64,000 nt of DNA from Brevibacterium sp. RIT 803 (GCF_016892625.1 NZ_JAFEMW010000001.1:310001-374000); one strand, 5' to 3'; numbered from the stretch's first letter, positions 26,051-34,078 are shown. A program made the numbers and translations. The notes: generated by a model not told the origin, from the sequence alone.

Positions 26051-26910
26051 GCTTCAGTCTCCGTGGATGTCGTCGATGGCAGGTAATGCTCGAGCGAATG
26101 AAATTCTGGTTGGGCCGCAGGGTCCATGACGGCATCGGCACCGACGGCGTTGGCTACCGCCAGTGCTCGGTTGTGGGAGTATCCCGAGGCCAGCGCGATC
26201 GTCAGTGCCGCACAGAAGGCGTCTCCGGCACCGACGGTGCTGATCGGTCTGCGCGCCAGAGCGTCCGCGAAGGCAACCTGCCGACCGTGTTCGTACAGGC
26301 CGGAGCCCTTCGCACCGTAGGTGATGGCCACGAGCCCTGCGTCGCGCAGCTGCGGGAGCAGATCGTATTCGGTTTCGTTGACGATGATGAGATCGGCACG
26401 CGCGACCACCTCGGCGGGCAGGGGCAGTGCTGGGGCAGCGTTGATAACGACCCGCCCTTCGACGGTATGTGACAGTTCTGTTATCAAATCAAGGGAGACT
26501 TCGAGCTGGGTGAGCACGGTCTCCTCCGCTGGGAACCTTCGACCGGCGATGCTCACGTGCGCATTCGCGCCTTCGCAGACCGCGATCTGATTCTCGCCGT
26601 CCGCATCGACCATGATGAGGGCGGTTCCGGTCTCCGAGTCGACGACTGCGACGTCATCGGTCCCGACACCGGCGTTCTGCAGGGCCTGTCTCATCGCCGT
26701 GCCCGAGGCATCGGAGCCGACGGCGCCGACCATTCTCGTCCGTGCGCCCAGCCGTGCCGCGGCCGCAGCCTGGTTGGCTCCCTTGCCGCCGGGGCTATGG
26801 ACGAGGCGTCCACCGCCGACGGTTTCACCGGGTCCGGGCAGGCGGTGTGTGAGCGCGGTGATATCGGCGTTGATGCTGCCGACGACTGTGAGATCGAGGT
26901 CAATGCTCAT
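26047..26910 (-). CDS. PfkB-family carbohydrate kinase (ribokinase-like)
   Basis: About 287 residues. N-terminal substrate-binding signature GSINADITALTHRLPGPGE and the first PfkB motif GGKGANQAAAAARLG are present, as is the catalytic-site motif STVGAGDAFCAAL with the base Asp. This is close to ribokinase, but the partner DapA-like aldolase, whose start overlaps its stop by 4 bp, suggests another sugar. I chose the ATG at 26910 with GGAAGA upstream; ATG 26922 and TTG 26925 are in frame without a ribosome site. A 16-bp inverted repeat lies directly upstream. Confidence 0.85.
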   Translation of the reverse strand: MSIDLDLTVVGSINADITALTHRLPGPGETVGGGRLVHSPGGKGANQAAAAARLGARTRMVGAVGSDASGTAMRQALQNAGVGTDDVAVVDSETGTALIMVDADGENQIAVCEGANAHVSIAGRRFPAEETVLTQLEVSLDLITELSHTVEGRVVINAAPALPLPAEVVARADLIIVNETEYDLLPQLRDAGLVAITYGAKGSGLYEHGRQVAFADALARRPISTVGAGDAFCAALTIALASGYSHNRALAVANAVGADAVMDPAAQPEFHSLEHYLPSTTSTETEA

Positions 26911-26926
26911 GTGATCTTCCATCAAT

Positions 26927-26966
26927 CATGTCGGCACCCGAGAGATCTCCCTCGGGTGCCGACATG
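26927..26966 (-). terminator. Long perfect inverted repeat between the Ohr and kinase genes
   Basis: Two 16-base perfect arms (CATGTCGGCACCCGAG and complement) around an 8-nt loop. Reading on the minus strand it follows the Ohr gene and comes just before the kinase start, so it probably terminates the Ohr transcript. No T-run follows. The overlap with the kinase start region means it could also act as an attenuator or operator. Confidence 0.65.
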
Positions 26967-26995
26967 GTCAGAGCTTGTGGGTCAGAGCTTGCGGG
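26967..26995 (-). repeat. Short tandem duplication just after the Ohr stop codon
   Basis: On the minus strand the unit TGACCCRCAAGCTC occurs twice in a row and a third TGACC begins after it. Each copy contains a TGA. It sits between the Ohr stop and the 16-bp inverted repeat. Confidence 0.6.
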
Positions 26996-27424
26996 TCAGG
27001 AGCCGTTGACGACGAGCTCGACCGGAATGTTTCCGCGAGTGGCCTTCGAGTAGGGGCACAGTTCGTGGGTGCGGTCGACGACCTTCTGAGCGGTGTCCTG
27101 GTCGACTCCGGGGATGGTCACGGTGAGCTTGACGCTGATGCCGAAGCTCTCCCCCTCCTTGCCGATTCCGACTTCGGAGTTGACGACGGACTTCGAGGTG
27201 TCGACCCCGAGCTCCTTGCCGGCCAGGCCCATCGCGCCCTGGAAGCAGGCTCCGTATCCGACAGCGAAGAGCTGTTCCGGATTCGCTCCACCACCCGGTC
27301 CGCCCATCTCCTTAGGGGTGCGCAGATCGACGTCGACTGCCTTGTCATCGGTAGCGCCGTGACCGTCCCGGCCTCCGGTGATCTCGGCCTTTGCGGTGTA
27401 GGCAATGCTCTCTGGGGTATTCAT
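26996..27424 (-). CDS. Organic hydroperoxide resistance protein (Ohr/OsmC family)
   Basis: About 142 residues. A thiol peroxidase that reduces organic hydroperoxides with a two-cysteine mechanism. Both catalytic cysteines are present: Cys60 in GYGACFQGAM and Cys123 in ELCPYSKATRGN; the activating Arg35 is in VDLRTPKEMGG. The start at ATG 27424 has AGGAGAC 5 nt upstream; the longer frame adds 11 residues without support. No MarR-type OhrR gene is adjacent, which is unusual for ohr. A tandem repeat and strong hairpin follow the gene. Confidence 0.92.
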   Translation of the reverse strand: MNTPESIAYTAKAEITGGRDGHGATDDKAVDVDLRTPKEMGGPGGGANPEQLFAVGYGACFQGAMGLAGKELGVDTSKSVVNSEVGIGKEGESFGISVKLTVTIPGVDQDTAQKVVDRTHELCPYSKATRGNIPVELVVNGS

Positions 27425-27562
27425 CAACCGTCTCCTGTTCGTCGAATCATGATTCACAGATCGGGTCCTTCACGAAGAAGGTACCTGAGACCGAGTATTG
27501 TCACTTCACCGATGGAAGTCCAGGGGGCGGCCCTGCGATCAGCTGAAAGAGGAACAGGGATG

Positions 27563-27605
27563 AGAAAAGCCCCGGAATCCTTGATTTCTCTGGGACTCCG
27601 GGGCT
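27563..27605 (-). terminator. Rho-independent terminator of tRNA-His
   Basis: On the minus strand a stem of AGCCCCGGA with its complement (27568-27605, with an internal loop) is followed by TTTTCTC. It comes 12 nt after the tRNA 3' end. Confidence 0.8.
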
Positions 27606-27616
27606 GAACTGCTCGG

Positions 27617-27690
27617 GGTGAGTAACGGGACTTGAACCCGCGACATCCGCGACCACAACGCGGCGCTCTACCAGCTGAGCTATACCCACC
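27617..27690 (-). tRNA. tRNA-His (GTG)
   Basis: The minus strand folds as a tRNA: acceptor GTGGGTA with TACTCAC, D-arm GCTC...GAGC, anticodon stem CCGCG/CGCGG around loop TTGTGGT with anticodon GTG, and T-arm GCGGG-TTCAAGT-CCCGT. The extra 5' G (position 27690) opposite the C at 27617 is the G-1 identity mark of tRNA-His. CCA is not encoded. Confidence 0.97.
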
Positions 27691-27725
27691 ACATGCGCTG
27701 CACCGTGGCGCAGACAGCAAGATAT

Positions 27726-27754
27726 ATCCTAACCTCACTCCGGCACCCGGGCAA
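27726..27754 (-). promoter_or_regulatory. Promoter of tRNA-His
   Basis: On the minus strand TTGCCC, a 17-nt spacer and TAGGAT, with the -10 about 36 nt before the mature tRNA. This is a good match to a housekeeping sigma factor promoter. Confidence 0.7.
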
Positions 27755-27913
27755 ACTCACAGCGCATATGGTGCACAATGAGACACAGATCTCCTGACGT
27801 GCAACGATTCAGTAGCGATGTATAACGGTTTCGGAAAAACGGTAGGAGCACCCGATCGTATTCAATAGTATTGTCACGGTCCCACCCTCAATTTTATTCA
27901 AGGAACCCTGTAC

Positions 27914-29599
27914 ATGGCTCGTGCGCTGATCTCCGTCTCTCAGGACGGGTTCACCTATCTCACCCTCAACGGGGCGACGAGTCGCTACTCCGACACCGGA
28001 CAGGCCATGACCTACCTTGGCGACTATGCCAAGGAGACAGCGACCCAAGTGCCTGTGACCATCGACGACGGCAAGCAGGAAGTCGACGTCCTCCTCGACG
28101 AGACCGGCAAGATCGCCCCCGCCGCGTCAACAACCCCGGAGCCTCCCCCCGAGCCCCCACAGGAGCCTTCCTCCTCGGCGGCACCTGCGGTCGCGAACGA
28201 AGACACATCGGCTGATGAGGCCACGACCGCCTCGGCGATGGAGACCACCTCTGCTGAGGCACCGACAGCACATCAGCAACAGCCGAAGACCGACGCCGAG
28301 GCGGGCAGCGGGGACGACTACCCCCTGGGCACGCCGTTCTCTGGACCGGCTGCCCCCAGTGCTCCAACTGTCAAGCGCACTCGGGTGCGCAAGCATGGAC
28401 CACAGCACAGAAGCTCATCGCAGAGCCGCCCCCAACGTCTGAAGAAGATCACCGTGCCCGGTCTCGTGCTCATCGGCATCGTGATCCTGATGATCGGGGC
28501 TTTCGTCATTCCGAACATCGTCCCGACCGGTTCCCAGGACTCTCCGCAGACGATCCAATCCGAAAAGCAGATCAATCCGGCTTCCGAACTCTCGGTCGAC
28601 AAGACCGAAGACGTCGTCCCCGGTTTCGACAACTCGGCGAAGTGGGAGACGAAGATCCCTCAGGACGCCTCGGTGACGGCCTCAGATCGCGGCGTGCTCG
28701 TCGTCGACGAGGGCAATCTCGAGGTGCTCGACTCCAGCACAGGAAAGACCCGCTACTCGGGAAAGACCAGCGAAGCGCCGACGTTCGCCGTCGACACGAT
28801 GATCGACGGCAAGCCCGCACTGCTGTGGCAAGCCGGCAATACTGCTGAGGCGCTCATCGACGGTGAGGACAAGCCCAAGACCTACCAGCTGCCGGAGGAT
28901 GCTCGCATCACATCGGCCGGCAAAAGCGTCCTCGTCAAGTCCGGCAACCGACTGTCGACGTTCGGCGCTGACGGGCTCGAGAACGTCCCGACACCTGAAT
29001 CAGGGTCGACGCCCATGGCGATCGAGAACGACGAGCTCTTCAGCTCCGACTGGAACGGTCCCGTCATGGCGAAGGACATCAAGTCCGGTGACGAACGCTC
29101 CATCAAGCTCGAGGCACCCGCCGATGAGCTCCAGATCATCAAATGGGTCTCTGCAGGCCATGGCAAAGCGGTCACCCTGTGGGGTGAGCAGGGAGCTTCG
29201 ACGAACTCCGGCCACCGCATCCAACTCGTCGTCCACTCCTTGGAGGACGGGTCCATCCTGTCGACCGTGACCACCACAACCGATATCGTCGGCGAGATGT
29301 CATGGGTGCGCGGGCAGGGCGGAAAGCGGGCATATATCGGCCCGTACCTCTTCGATCTGGAATCCGGGCTGCTGCTCATGGACACCTCCAGCAAGGACAT
29401 CCACCTGTCTGAACCGCGGGGCTCAATAGTCCCCTGCACCGTCGACAACGATGACTCCTGTCTGCTGGCGGGCAAGCACGCCTACCGCACAGACACCAAC
29501 CTGTTGGCACTGACCAACGACGGCGGAACGGCCATCGTCGACGGCGCCGATTCGACGATTCGCGCTTACGATAAGACGTCCCAACCGAGCGAGAGATAG
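27914..29599 (+). CDS. Single-span membrane protein with cytoplasmic N-domain and large extracytoplasmic domain
   Basis: 561 residues, unrecognised. Residues 1-70 form a small alpha/beta domain (ALISVSQDGFTYLTLNG...), 70-160 are a Pro/Ser/Glu-rich linker, and a basic patch (KRTRVRKHG, RPQRLKK) precedes one membrane span at about 178-200. The remaining 360 residues lie outside and have short repeated blade-like units (GVLVVDEGNLEVLDSSTG, GKSVLVKSGNRLSTFG), suggesting a beta-propeller. The inside-out arrangement without a signal peptide suggests a membrane sensor or scaffold. It precedes the Ser/Asp-rich protein gene on the same strand, so they may work together. Confidence 0.72.
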   Translation: MARALISVSQDGFTYLTLNGATSRYSDTGQAMTYLGDYAKETATQVPVTIDDGKQEVDVLLDETGKIAPAASTTPEPPPEPPQEPSSSAAPAVANEDTSADEATTASAMETTSAEAPTAHQQQPKTDAEAGSGDDYPLGTPFSGPAAPSAPTVKRTRVRKHGPQHRSSSQSRPQRLKKITVPGLVLIGIVILMIGAFVIPNIVPTGSQDSPQTIQSEKQINPASELSVDKTEDVVPGFDNSAKWETKIPQDASVTASDRGVLVVDEGNLEVLDSSTGKTRYSGKTSEAPTFAVDTMIDGKPALLWQAGNTAEALIDGEDKPKTYQLPEDARITSAGKSVLVKSGNRLSTFGADGLENVPTPESGSTPMAIENDELFSSDWNGPVMAKDIKSGDERSIKLEAPADELQIIKWVSAGHGKAVTLWGEQGASTNSGHRIQLVVHSLEDGSILSTVTTTTDIVGEMSWVRGQGGKRAYIGPYLFDLESGLLLMDTSSKDIHLSEPRGSIVPCTVDNDDSCLLAGKHAYRTDTNLLALTNDGGTAIVDGADSTIRAYDKTSQPSER

Positions 29600-29708
29600 A
29601 CTCTGACTTTCTCACCCTGGACGTAGCCATTAGGATGGACAGCGACGTGCCTGTCTGTCATGTCCCCTTGTATGTTTGATGCCGGAGCCCCCACTGCTAA
29701 GGAACCCA

Positions 29709-31310
29709 GTGCCAGTTAGACACGAGCTCAGCCGCGCGGCGGCCGCCCTCGGCACTGCTCTTGCCCTGATCCTCCTGCCGATCACAGGCACAATCGCTCC
29801 TGCGAACGCGAGTTTCACGGACTCCGACCAGACCAGCGCATCAAGCTCGAGGAACACAACTTCCGATCCTGACGGATCCCCTGAAGGTGCTATAGCTTCG
29901 GATCCAGGCGAGGCGATCGATTCCGTCACGGCTGATTCCGATTCCGAGAACTCCAGTGCCGACGACACCGGTGGTAACGAAGAGACAGACCCCGGGGCCG
30001 AAGCGGACAACGACACCGAGGCACCCGAAGACGACCCCGCCTGCGACACACCCAGTGATGGTGGCGACACCAGCGCACCGTGTGAGGTCACAGACCCGAT
30101 TGGCTCGACATGGAACCAGAACGCGAAGACCATGCAGGTCTCCAGCATGCCCAGAAGTTGGGAGGGGAAGGAATTCGCCGGCCCGGAAGAAGACGACGAC
30201 GCCAAACGCTGGCCAACCCAGAACTCTTCGACTTCTGCCAATGACTCCGATTCCGCGGCAGACGGGAGCGAACCAGACAGCGCCACCGACGACAGTGGAA
30301 ACTCCGTGCCCGAAGCAACGGAGAATGCACCGGAGAAGTATTCGTTCGATGAGGACGGCTACGTTCTCGACGCCGAAACAGGCGAACGGATGGTATTCAC
30401 GGAGTTCGACGATCCTCCGACCCCCGAATGGACCTTCGTCTCAGACGGAGAAACCATCACCGTCGAAGATGGCGAGCCCTACCCACCGCCAAGCGACGAG
30501 GCTGAAAGCGAAACGAGTTCAAACAGTTCCAACGACGCTGAGGGCGCGCCTGACGGCTCCGACAGCGGTGCGAAGGACTCATCCAACGACGCGGATCTGA
30601 GTGCCTCCACCGATTCGGAGTCGGGCACCGACGGCACAGACGTCGACTCCTCCGCCGGCGACAATTCGGACTCCAACTCCTCATCGGATTCGGAGAGCGA
30701 GTCCTCGTCCGACACCTCTTCTGACTCCGAATCCTCAGACTCCGCGAACGCTGATTCCAAGGAATCCGACACCTCGTCAGACGCCGATTCGTCCAAGCAG
30801 GATTCTGGTTCGAACTCCTCATCAATATCCGACGGCTCCGATTCCGGCAGCTCCGATGACAAGGGCAGCGCGGACAAGGACGGCAGCAAGGACGACAATG
30901 GCTCCGCAGACCAGGACGGGTCCGGAACAACCTCCAGCGATGGCGGGCCAGTCGGCGATGACTCCACCCCAGACCCTGCGACCGGCAACGGTTCGTCGGA
31001 CACACGCGATGAGATTCCCGGAGACGTCGGCGACGATTGGATGCCTGGAAACGGCGACTCCCCACCTCCGGACTACTCGGATCCCGTCCCTCAGAACCCT
31101 GACACCCCAGTGCCGGACGATGACAAGGACCTCATCACCGGAGGCGAAACGCCGAAGCCTCGCAGCGACAAACCACCATCGACCTCGTTCGGTGAGTCGA
31201 TTGCGTCAACGATTGCGAGTTCGTGGCCGATCTTCATCCTCGCAGCCTCAGGGATGGCCGCAGTCGGCTTCATCATCTGGATCGTCGGCCGACGCAATAA
31301 ACAGAACTGA
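29709..31310 (+). CDS. Secreted Ser/Asp-rich (SD-repeat-like) protein with C-terminal membrane anchor
   Basis: About 533 residues. A signal peptide (about 1-34, ending near APANA) is followed by an acidic, Ser/Asp/Glu-dominated chain. Residues about 280-430 are almost pure Ser-Asp with Asn and Glu, like the stalks of Sdr adhesins. It ends in a span (about 508-526) and the basic tail GRRNKQN, but no LPXTG motif precedes the span, so it is membrane- rather than wall-anchored. A short ordered block lies at about 205-270 (EKYSFDEDGYVLDAETGER, EWTFVSDGETITV). I start at GTG 29709 with AAGGAA upstream; ATG 29679 is the alternative. Function unknown. Confidence 0.75.
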   Translation: MPVRHELSRAAAALGTALALILLPITGTIAPANASFTDSDQTSASSSRNTTSDPDGSPEGAIASDPGEAIDSVTADSDSENSSADDTGGNEETDPGAEADNDTEAPEDDPACDTPSDGGDTSAPCEVTDPIGSTWNQNAKTMQVSSMPRSWEGKEFAGPEEDDDAKRWPTQNSSTSANDSDSAADGSEPDSATDDSGNSVPEATENAPEKYSFDEDGYVLDAETGERMVFTEFDDPPTPEWTFVSDGETITVEDGEPYPPPSDEAESETSSNSSNDAEGAPDGSDSGAKDSSNDADLSASTDSESGTDGTDVDSSAGDNSDSNSSSDSESESSSDTSSDSESSDSANADSKESDTSSDADSSKQDSGSNSSSISDGSDSGSSDDKGSADKDGSKDDNGSADQDGSGTTSSDGGPVGDDSTPDPATGNGSSDTRDEIPGDVGDDWMPGNGDSPPPDYSDPVPQNPDTPVPDDDKDLITGGETPKPRSDKPPSTSFGESIASTIASSWPIFILAASGMAAVGFIIWIVGRRNKQN

Positions 31311-31351
31311 TCCGCCTCAGAACTGAGCCCCCTCATCGGTCCATGCTGTTC

Positions 31352-31357
31352 TAAGAT
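31352..31357 (+). promoter_or_regulatory. -10 element of a probable leaderless promoter for the deaminase-ASCH gene
   Basis: TAAGAT is followed by 6 nt and the ATG at 31364, with no ribosome binding site. It lies in the short gap after the Ser/Asp-rich protein gene, so the deaminase fusion probably has its own start. Confidence 0.5.
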
Positions 31358-31363
31358 CACAGC

Positions 31364-32089
31364 ATGGACCTCTCCGATTCAGAACTCCAGGTGATCGACG
31401 TCGCCGAATCTCTGGCAGCCACACTCGGTGCCGATGAGAATCACACGGTGGCAGCCGCCGTTATGGACACTCATGGTCACATCCACACCGGCGTCAATGT
31501 CCACCACTTCACCGGTGGGCCCTGCGCTGAGCTCGTCGCCATCGGCAATGCGGCAGCCGCCGGAGCAGGTCCGCTGGTGACGATCGCGGCCGCCGGAGAT
31601 GGCGGTCGGGGCCTCCTATCTCCCTGCGGACGCTGCCGTCAGATCATTCTCGACCTGCACCCCGACGCGCTCGTCGCAGTCCCCAGATCGGGCCCTGCCG
31701 GGTCTGCCACGATTGCTCCGATCTCCGTGCTCGTCCCCCACTACTACCGTCAGCCGGATTCGGCGCCCCAGCGTCTCCTGAGGTTCCACCCTCGCTATTA
31801 CGAGGCGACCACCTCGGGGAGGAAGAGCCTGACCGTGCGGTGGAAGGAATCCCACTCGCCAGGCCCTGCCTTGGCCTACTTCGAAAACACCCAGCACGGG
31901 CCTGTGCCCGTTGACATCACCTCGGTGAATACCCATCGGCTGAGCGAGCTGACACCGCAGATTCTGCAGTTGCAGACTGGGTCGAGCACCGAGGGGTACA
32001 TGACCAATCTGCGCAATCACTATCCCACCATGCCTGAGGACGCGGACGTCGATGTCGTGACTTTTCGGCTCTCCGCCGTCAATATCTGA
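31364..32089 (+). CDS. Cytidine deaminase-like domain fused to an ASCH domain
   Basis: 241 residues. The N-terminal half (1-130) is a homotetrameric-type cytidine/blasticidin deaminase: the zinc site reads PCAEL (Cys54, catalytic Glu56) and SPCGRCRQI (Cys88, Cys91). The C-terminal half (about 138-241) looks like an ASCH domain, from LRFHPRYYEATTSGRKSLTVRW onwards (basic Gly-Arg-Lys turn, then Arg in a strand). ASCH proteins bind RNA or modified nucleosides; E. coli YqfB hydrolyses N4-acetylcytidine. A single chain could therefore remove an N4 group and deaminate, but this is inference. The gene is probably leaderless. Confidence 0.8.
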   Translation: MDLSDSELQVIDVAESLAATLGADENHTVAAAVMDTHGHIHTGVNVHHFTGGPCAELVAIGNAAAAGAGPLVTIAAAGDGGRGLLSPCGRCRQIILDLHPDALVAVPRSGPAGSATIAPISVLVPHYYRQPDSAPQRLLRFHPRYYEATTSGRKSLTVRWKESHSPGPALAYFENTQHGPVPVDITSVNTHRLSELTPQILQLQTGSSTEGYMTNLRNHYPTMPEDADVDVVTFRLSAVNI

Positions 32090-32182
32090 CACTGAGAGAA
32101 TCAAGCGGTTAAGCTTGACACGAGGCACCGTGGCACCCCGTCACGTGCATGTATGTATTCTCGACCCGGAGGACCTGCCCCG

Positions 32183-32473
32183 ATGACTGACAATGTCTAC
32201 ACCTCAGATGTGACCGTCGACTCAGCGTCACCCAGCCAGCTGGCGGAATCGATTCGCCTGCGCGAAGAGCGCATCGCGGACAACATCGATGAACTTGTGG
32301 GCCGTGTCCACCCGAAGGTCCTTGCGACTCGCGCCGCCAACAAGGCGAAGTCCGGCGTCGTCGATGAAGAGAGCGGCTCGGTCAAGCCCGAAGCTGTTGC
32401 ACTCGGCGTCGGCGCCGTCCTCGGCGTGGCCGCACTGATCGTGGGCCTCTCCGGCCGCAGCAAGCGTGGCTGA
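32183..32473 (+). CDS. DUF3618-family small membrane protein
   Basis: About 96 residues. The N-terminal part carries the DUF3618 pattern SPSQLAESIRLREERIADNIDELVGRVHPK, a predicted amphipathic helix; one membrane span follows at about 75-92 and ends in GRSKRG. Proteins of this family are common in actinobacteria and their function is unknown. ATG 32183 is chosen with GGAGGA about 10 nt upstream. The GroES-like gene starts inside its last codons (8-bp overlap), so the two are translationally coupled. Confidence 0.8.
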   Translation: MTDNVYTSDVTVDSASPSQLAESIRLREERIADNIDELVGRVHPKVLATRAANKAKSGVVDEESGSVKPEAVALGVGAVLGVAALIVGLSGRSKRG

Positions 32474-32786
32474 AGCGGCTCTGCCGATCCGGATGCTGCA
32501 TGACCGGATCCTTCTGGATCCGGGCGAGGAGGCCGGGGAGCGCAAATCCTCGGCCGGGATCGTGATCCCGGCAACCGCAAGCATGGGGAAGCGTCTCGTG
32601 TGGGGCAAGGTCGTCGCGGCCGGCCCACACGTGAGGCAGGCCAACCTCGGCGATACTGTCCTCTACGACCCTGAGGAACTCGCCGAGGTGGAGCTCGAGG
32701 GGAGCGCGTATGTGCTCCTGCGAGAGCGCGACGTCCACGCGATCTCGGAACCACCGGAACAATCGAGATCCGGGATGTACCTCTGA
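32466..32786 (+). CDS. GroES-family co-chaperonin paralogue
   Basis: 106 residues of the Cpn10 fold, with the opening PIRMLHDRILLDP, the mobile loop KSSAGIVIPATAS (hydrophobic IVI tripeptide that docks on GroEL is kept), and GKVVAAGP and DTVLYDPE strands. The C-terminus has an extra 12 residues past the usual end. There is no groEL beside it, so it is probably a second, stand-alone GroES. It starts with GTG at 32466, overlapping the DUF3618 gene by 8 bp. Which clients or conditions it serves is unknown. Confidence 0.87.
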   Translation: MAEAALPIRMLHDRILLDPGEEAGERKSSAGIVIPATASMGKRLVWGKVVAAGPHVRQANLGDTVLYDPEELAEVELEGSAYVLLRERDVHAISEPPEQSRSGMYL

Positions 32787-32896
32787 CCTGCAGATATGCG
32801 AGCTACCTCACAAAACCTCAAATGAGTGGTTCTCAGTTTGCAAGAAGCCTGGCAACCTGAGTAATATTAATTCTCGTTGCGCGGCAAGTGCAGCTC

Positions 32897-32972
32897 GCAC
32901 CTCTAGCTCAATTGGTAGAGCAACTGACTCTTAATCAGTGGGTTCCGGGTTCAAGTCCCGGGGGGTGCACCA
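32897..32972 (+). tRNA. tRNA-Lys (CTT)
   Basis: Cloverleaf with acceptor GCACCTC/GGGGTGC, D-arm, anticodon stem CTGA...TCAG around loop with anticodon CTT, and T-arm CCGGG-TTCAAGT-CCCGG. The 3' CCA is encoded (32970-32972), unlike in the tRNA-His and tRNA-Leu genes of this window. Confidence 0.97.
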
Positions 32973-32980
32973 CAGCGAAG

Positions 32981-33013
32981 AAACCGCCGTTCGGATCATC
33001 CGAACGGCGGTTT
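32981..33013 (+). terminator. Terminator of tRNA-Lys
   Basis: Perfect 14-base arms (AAACCGCCGTTCGG and complement) around a 5-nt loop, 8 nt after the tRNA. The stem ends in TTT followed by CCTGTTTG. Confidence 0.85.
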
Positions 33014-33055
33014 CCTGTTTGTCTCCTCTGGCACGCAGCTGCCCGAGTATGGCCG

Positions 33056-33292
33056 CTAGCGCTGGCGCCGAGCCGGCGCCTTAGCCGCAGATCGGACCGG
33101 TGCCCTGCCCGCCGCTCGGGCCCTGCCATTCATACGGGTTCTATACGGCTTGAGCGCATTCTCCGAGACGCCGCAGCCGTCTGCGCACTCAAGCATGGGG
33201 TTCAAGTTGGCTCCGCCACCGGGCTCCGCAGCAGCGGCTGTGTCGATGAGACGGCCGTAGCAGTCGGGACAGAGATATGGTGCATACTTCAT
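33056..33292 (-). CDS. Small four-cysteine (zinc-ribbon-like) basic protein
   Basis: 78 residues, family not recognised. Two cysteine pairs, LCPDCYG (Cys8, Cys11) and ECADGC (Cys36, Cys40), could bind one zinc. The last 30 residues are strongly basic (Arg/Lys/Ala, NGRARAAGRAPVRSAAK), suggesting RNA or DNA binding. A near-perfect ribosome site, AAGGAG, sits 6 nt before the ATG at 33292, which is why I accept it as a gene. It lies between the tRNA-Lys terminator and the GntR gene, transcribed towards the terminator. Confidence 0.65.
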   Translation of the reverse strand: MKYAPYLCPDCYGRLIDTAAAAEPGGGANLNPMLECADGCGVSENALKPYRTRMNGRARAAGRAPVRSAAKAPARRQR

Positions 33293-33439
33293 TGCGCACT
33301 CCTTGCAGATCGACCACTGTCTGATCTGCCGTTAGACATGCAGGCTCTGGGCCGACATGGGCGTATGCAATTTGCACAAACACGTCGCCCTCAGTCTAGC
33401 AGTCGGGCCCGGGCGGGCCCTGTGCCGAGATCAGCATGC

Positions 33440-34078
33440 TCAGGCCTGGCCGGCGCGCGCATATGCGCCGAGGACCTGACGTTCGGAGTCACCGAGGTAG
33501 GCACCGAGCGTCGCCGCCGCCTCCCTCGGGCTCTCATTGAGGTAGGCGTCGAGGACCTCTTGATTGCGTTCGACGAACGGCGCATGAAGAAAGTCGAGGA
33601 CCTCGACCTTGAGGAAGGCCAGGCGGAGCTCGGCCAGCACATTCCCGAATGAGCGCATCAGGCGCGAGCTGTCCGACAATGAGACCACGGCATTGTGGAA
33701 GGACATATTCAGCGTCCCCACCCGCAGCCAATCATCGGCGGCCGCTGCCGTGTGCGCAGCCTCGACAGCCCGACGCATCCCCTCGGCGCCCGGGTGGTTC
33801 TTCGGAGCGTTCTCGAGCACAGAGCATTCGATGTGCCGCCGCACCCGGTAGATGTCGATGACGTCCGAAGTGTTCGGTGAGGCCACCGAGACCCCACGAT
33901 GGGGGATGTGATTGACCAGCCCCTGCTCCCCCAATACCCGGAAGGCTTCGCGCAGCGTGTTCCGGGAGACATCGAACTCTTTCGCCAAGGCAGCTTCGGA
34001 CAAACGGGCACCGGGGCGAAGCTCGCCGGCGATGAGGCGGTCGGTGAGCTGATTGACCAGGGACGATTCGTGATTCAC
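33440..34078 (-). CDS. GntR-family (FCD) regulator, probably of the 5-oxoproline operon
   Basis: 212 residues: winged helix at about 5-70 (RPGARLSEAALAKEFDVSRNTLREAFRVL) and an FCD domain at about 80-205 with metal-ligand-type histidines (SFHNAVVSL). It is divergent from the NRAMP-like/pxp operon. The intergenic region holds an imperfect 29-bp palindrome (34164-34192) of the ACAATC-N7-GATTGT type that suits a GntR dimer. In B. subtilis the related operon is controlled by KipR, an IclR protein, so the regulator type differs here. Ligand unknown, perhaps 5-oxoproline. Confidence 0.85.
   Translation of the reverse strand: MNHESSLVNQLTDRLIAGELRPGARLSEAALAKEFDVSRNTLREAFRVLGEQGLVNHIPHRGVSVASPNTSDVIDIYRVRRHIECSVLENAPKNHPGAEGMRRAVEAAHTAAAADDWLRVGTLNMSFHNAVVSLSDSSRLMRSFGNVLAELRLAFLKVEVLDFLHAPFVERNQEVLDAYLNESPREAAATLGAYLGDSERQVLGAYARAGQA

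Noticed and set aside
30600-30900. Ser/Asp repeat region as a DNA repeat array or CRISPR
   Set aside because: The repetition is at the amino-acid level (Ser-Asp codons); units are not of constant length or sequence and there are no spacers.
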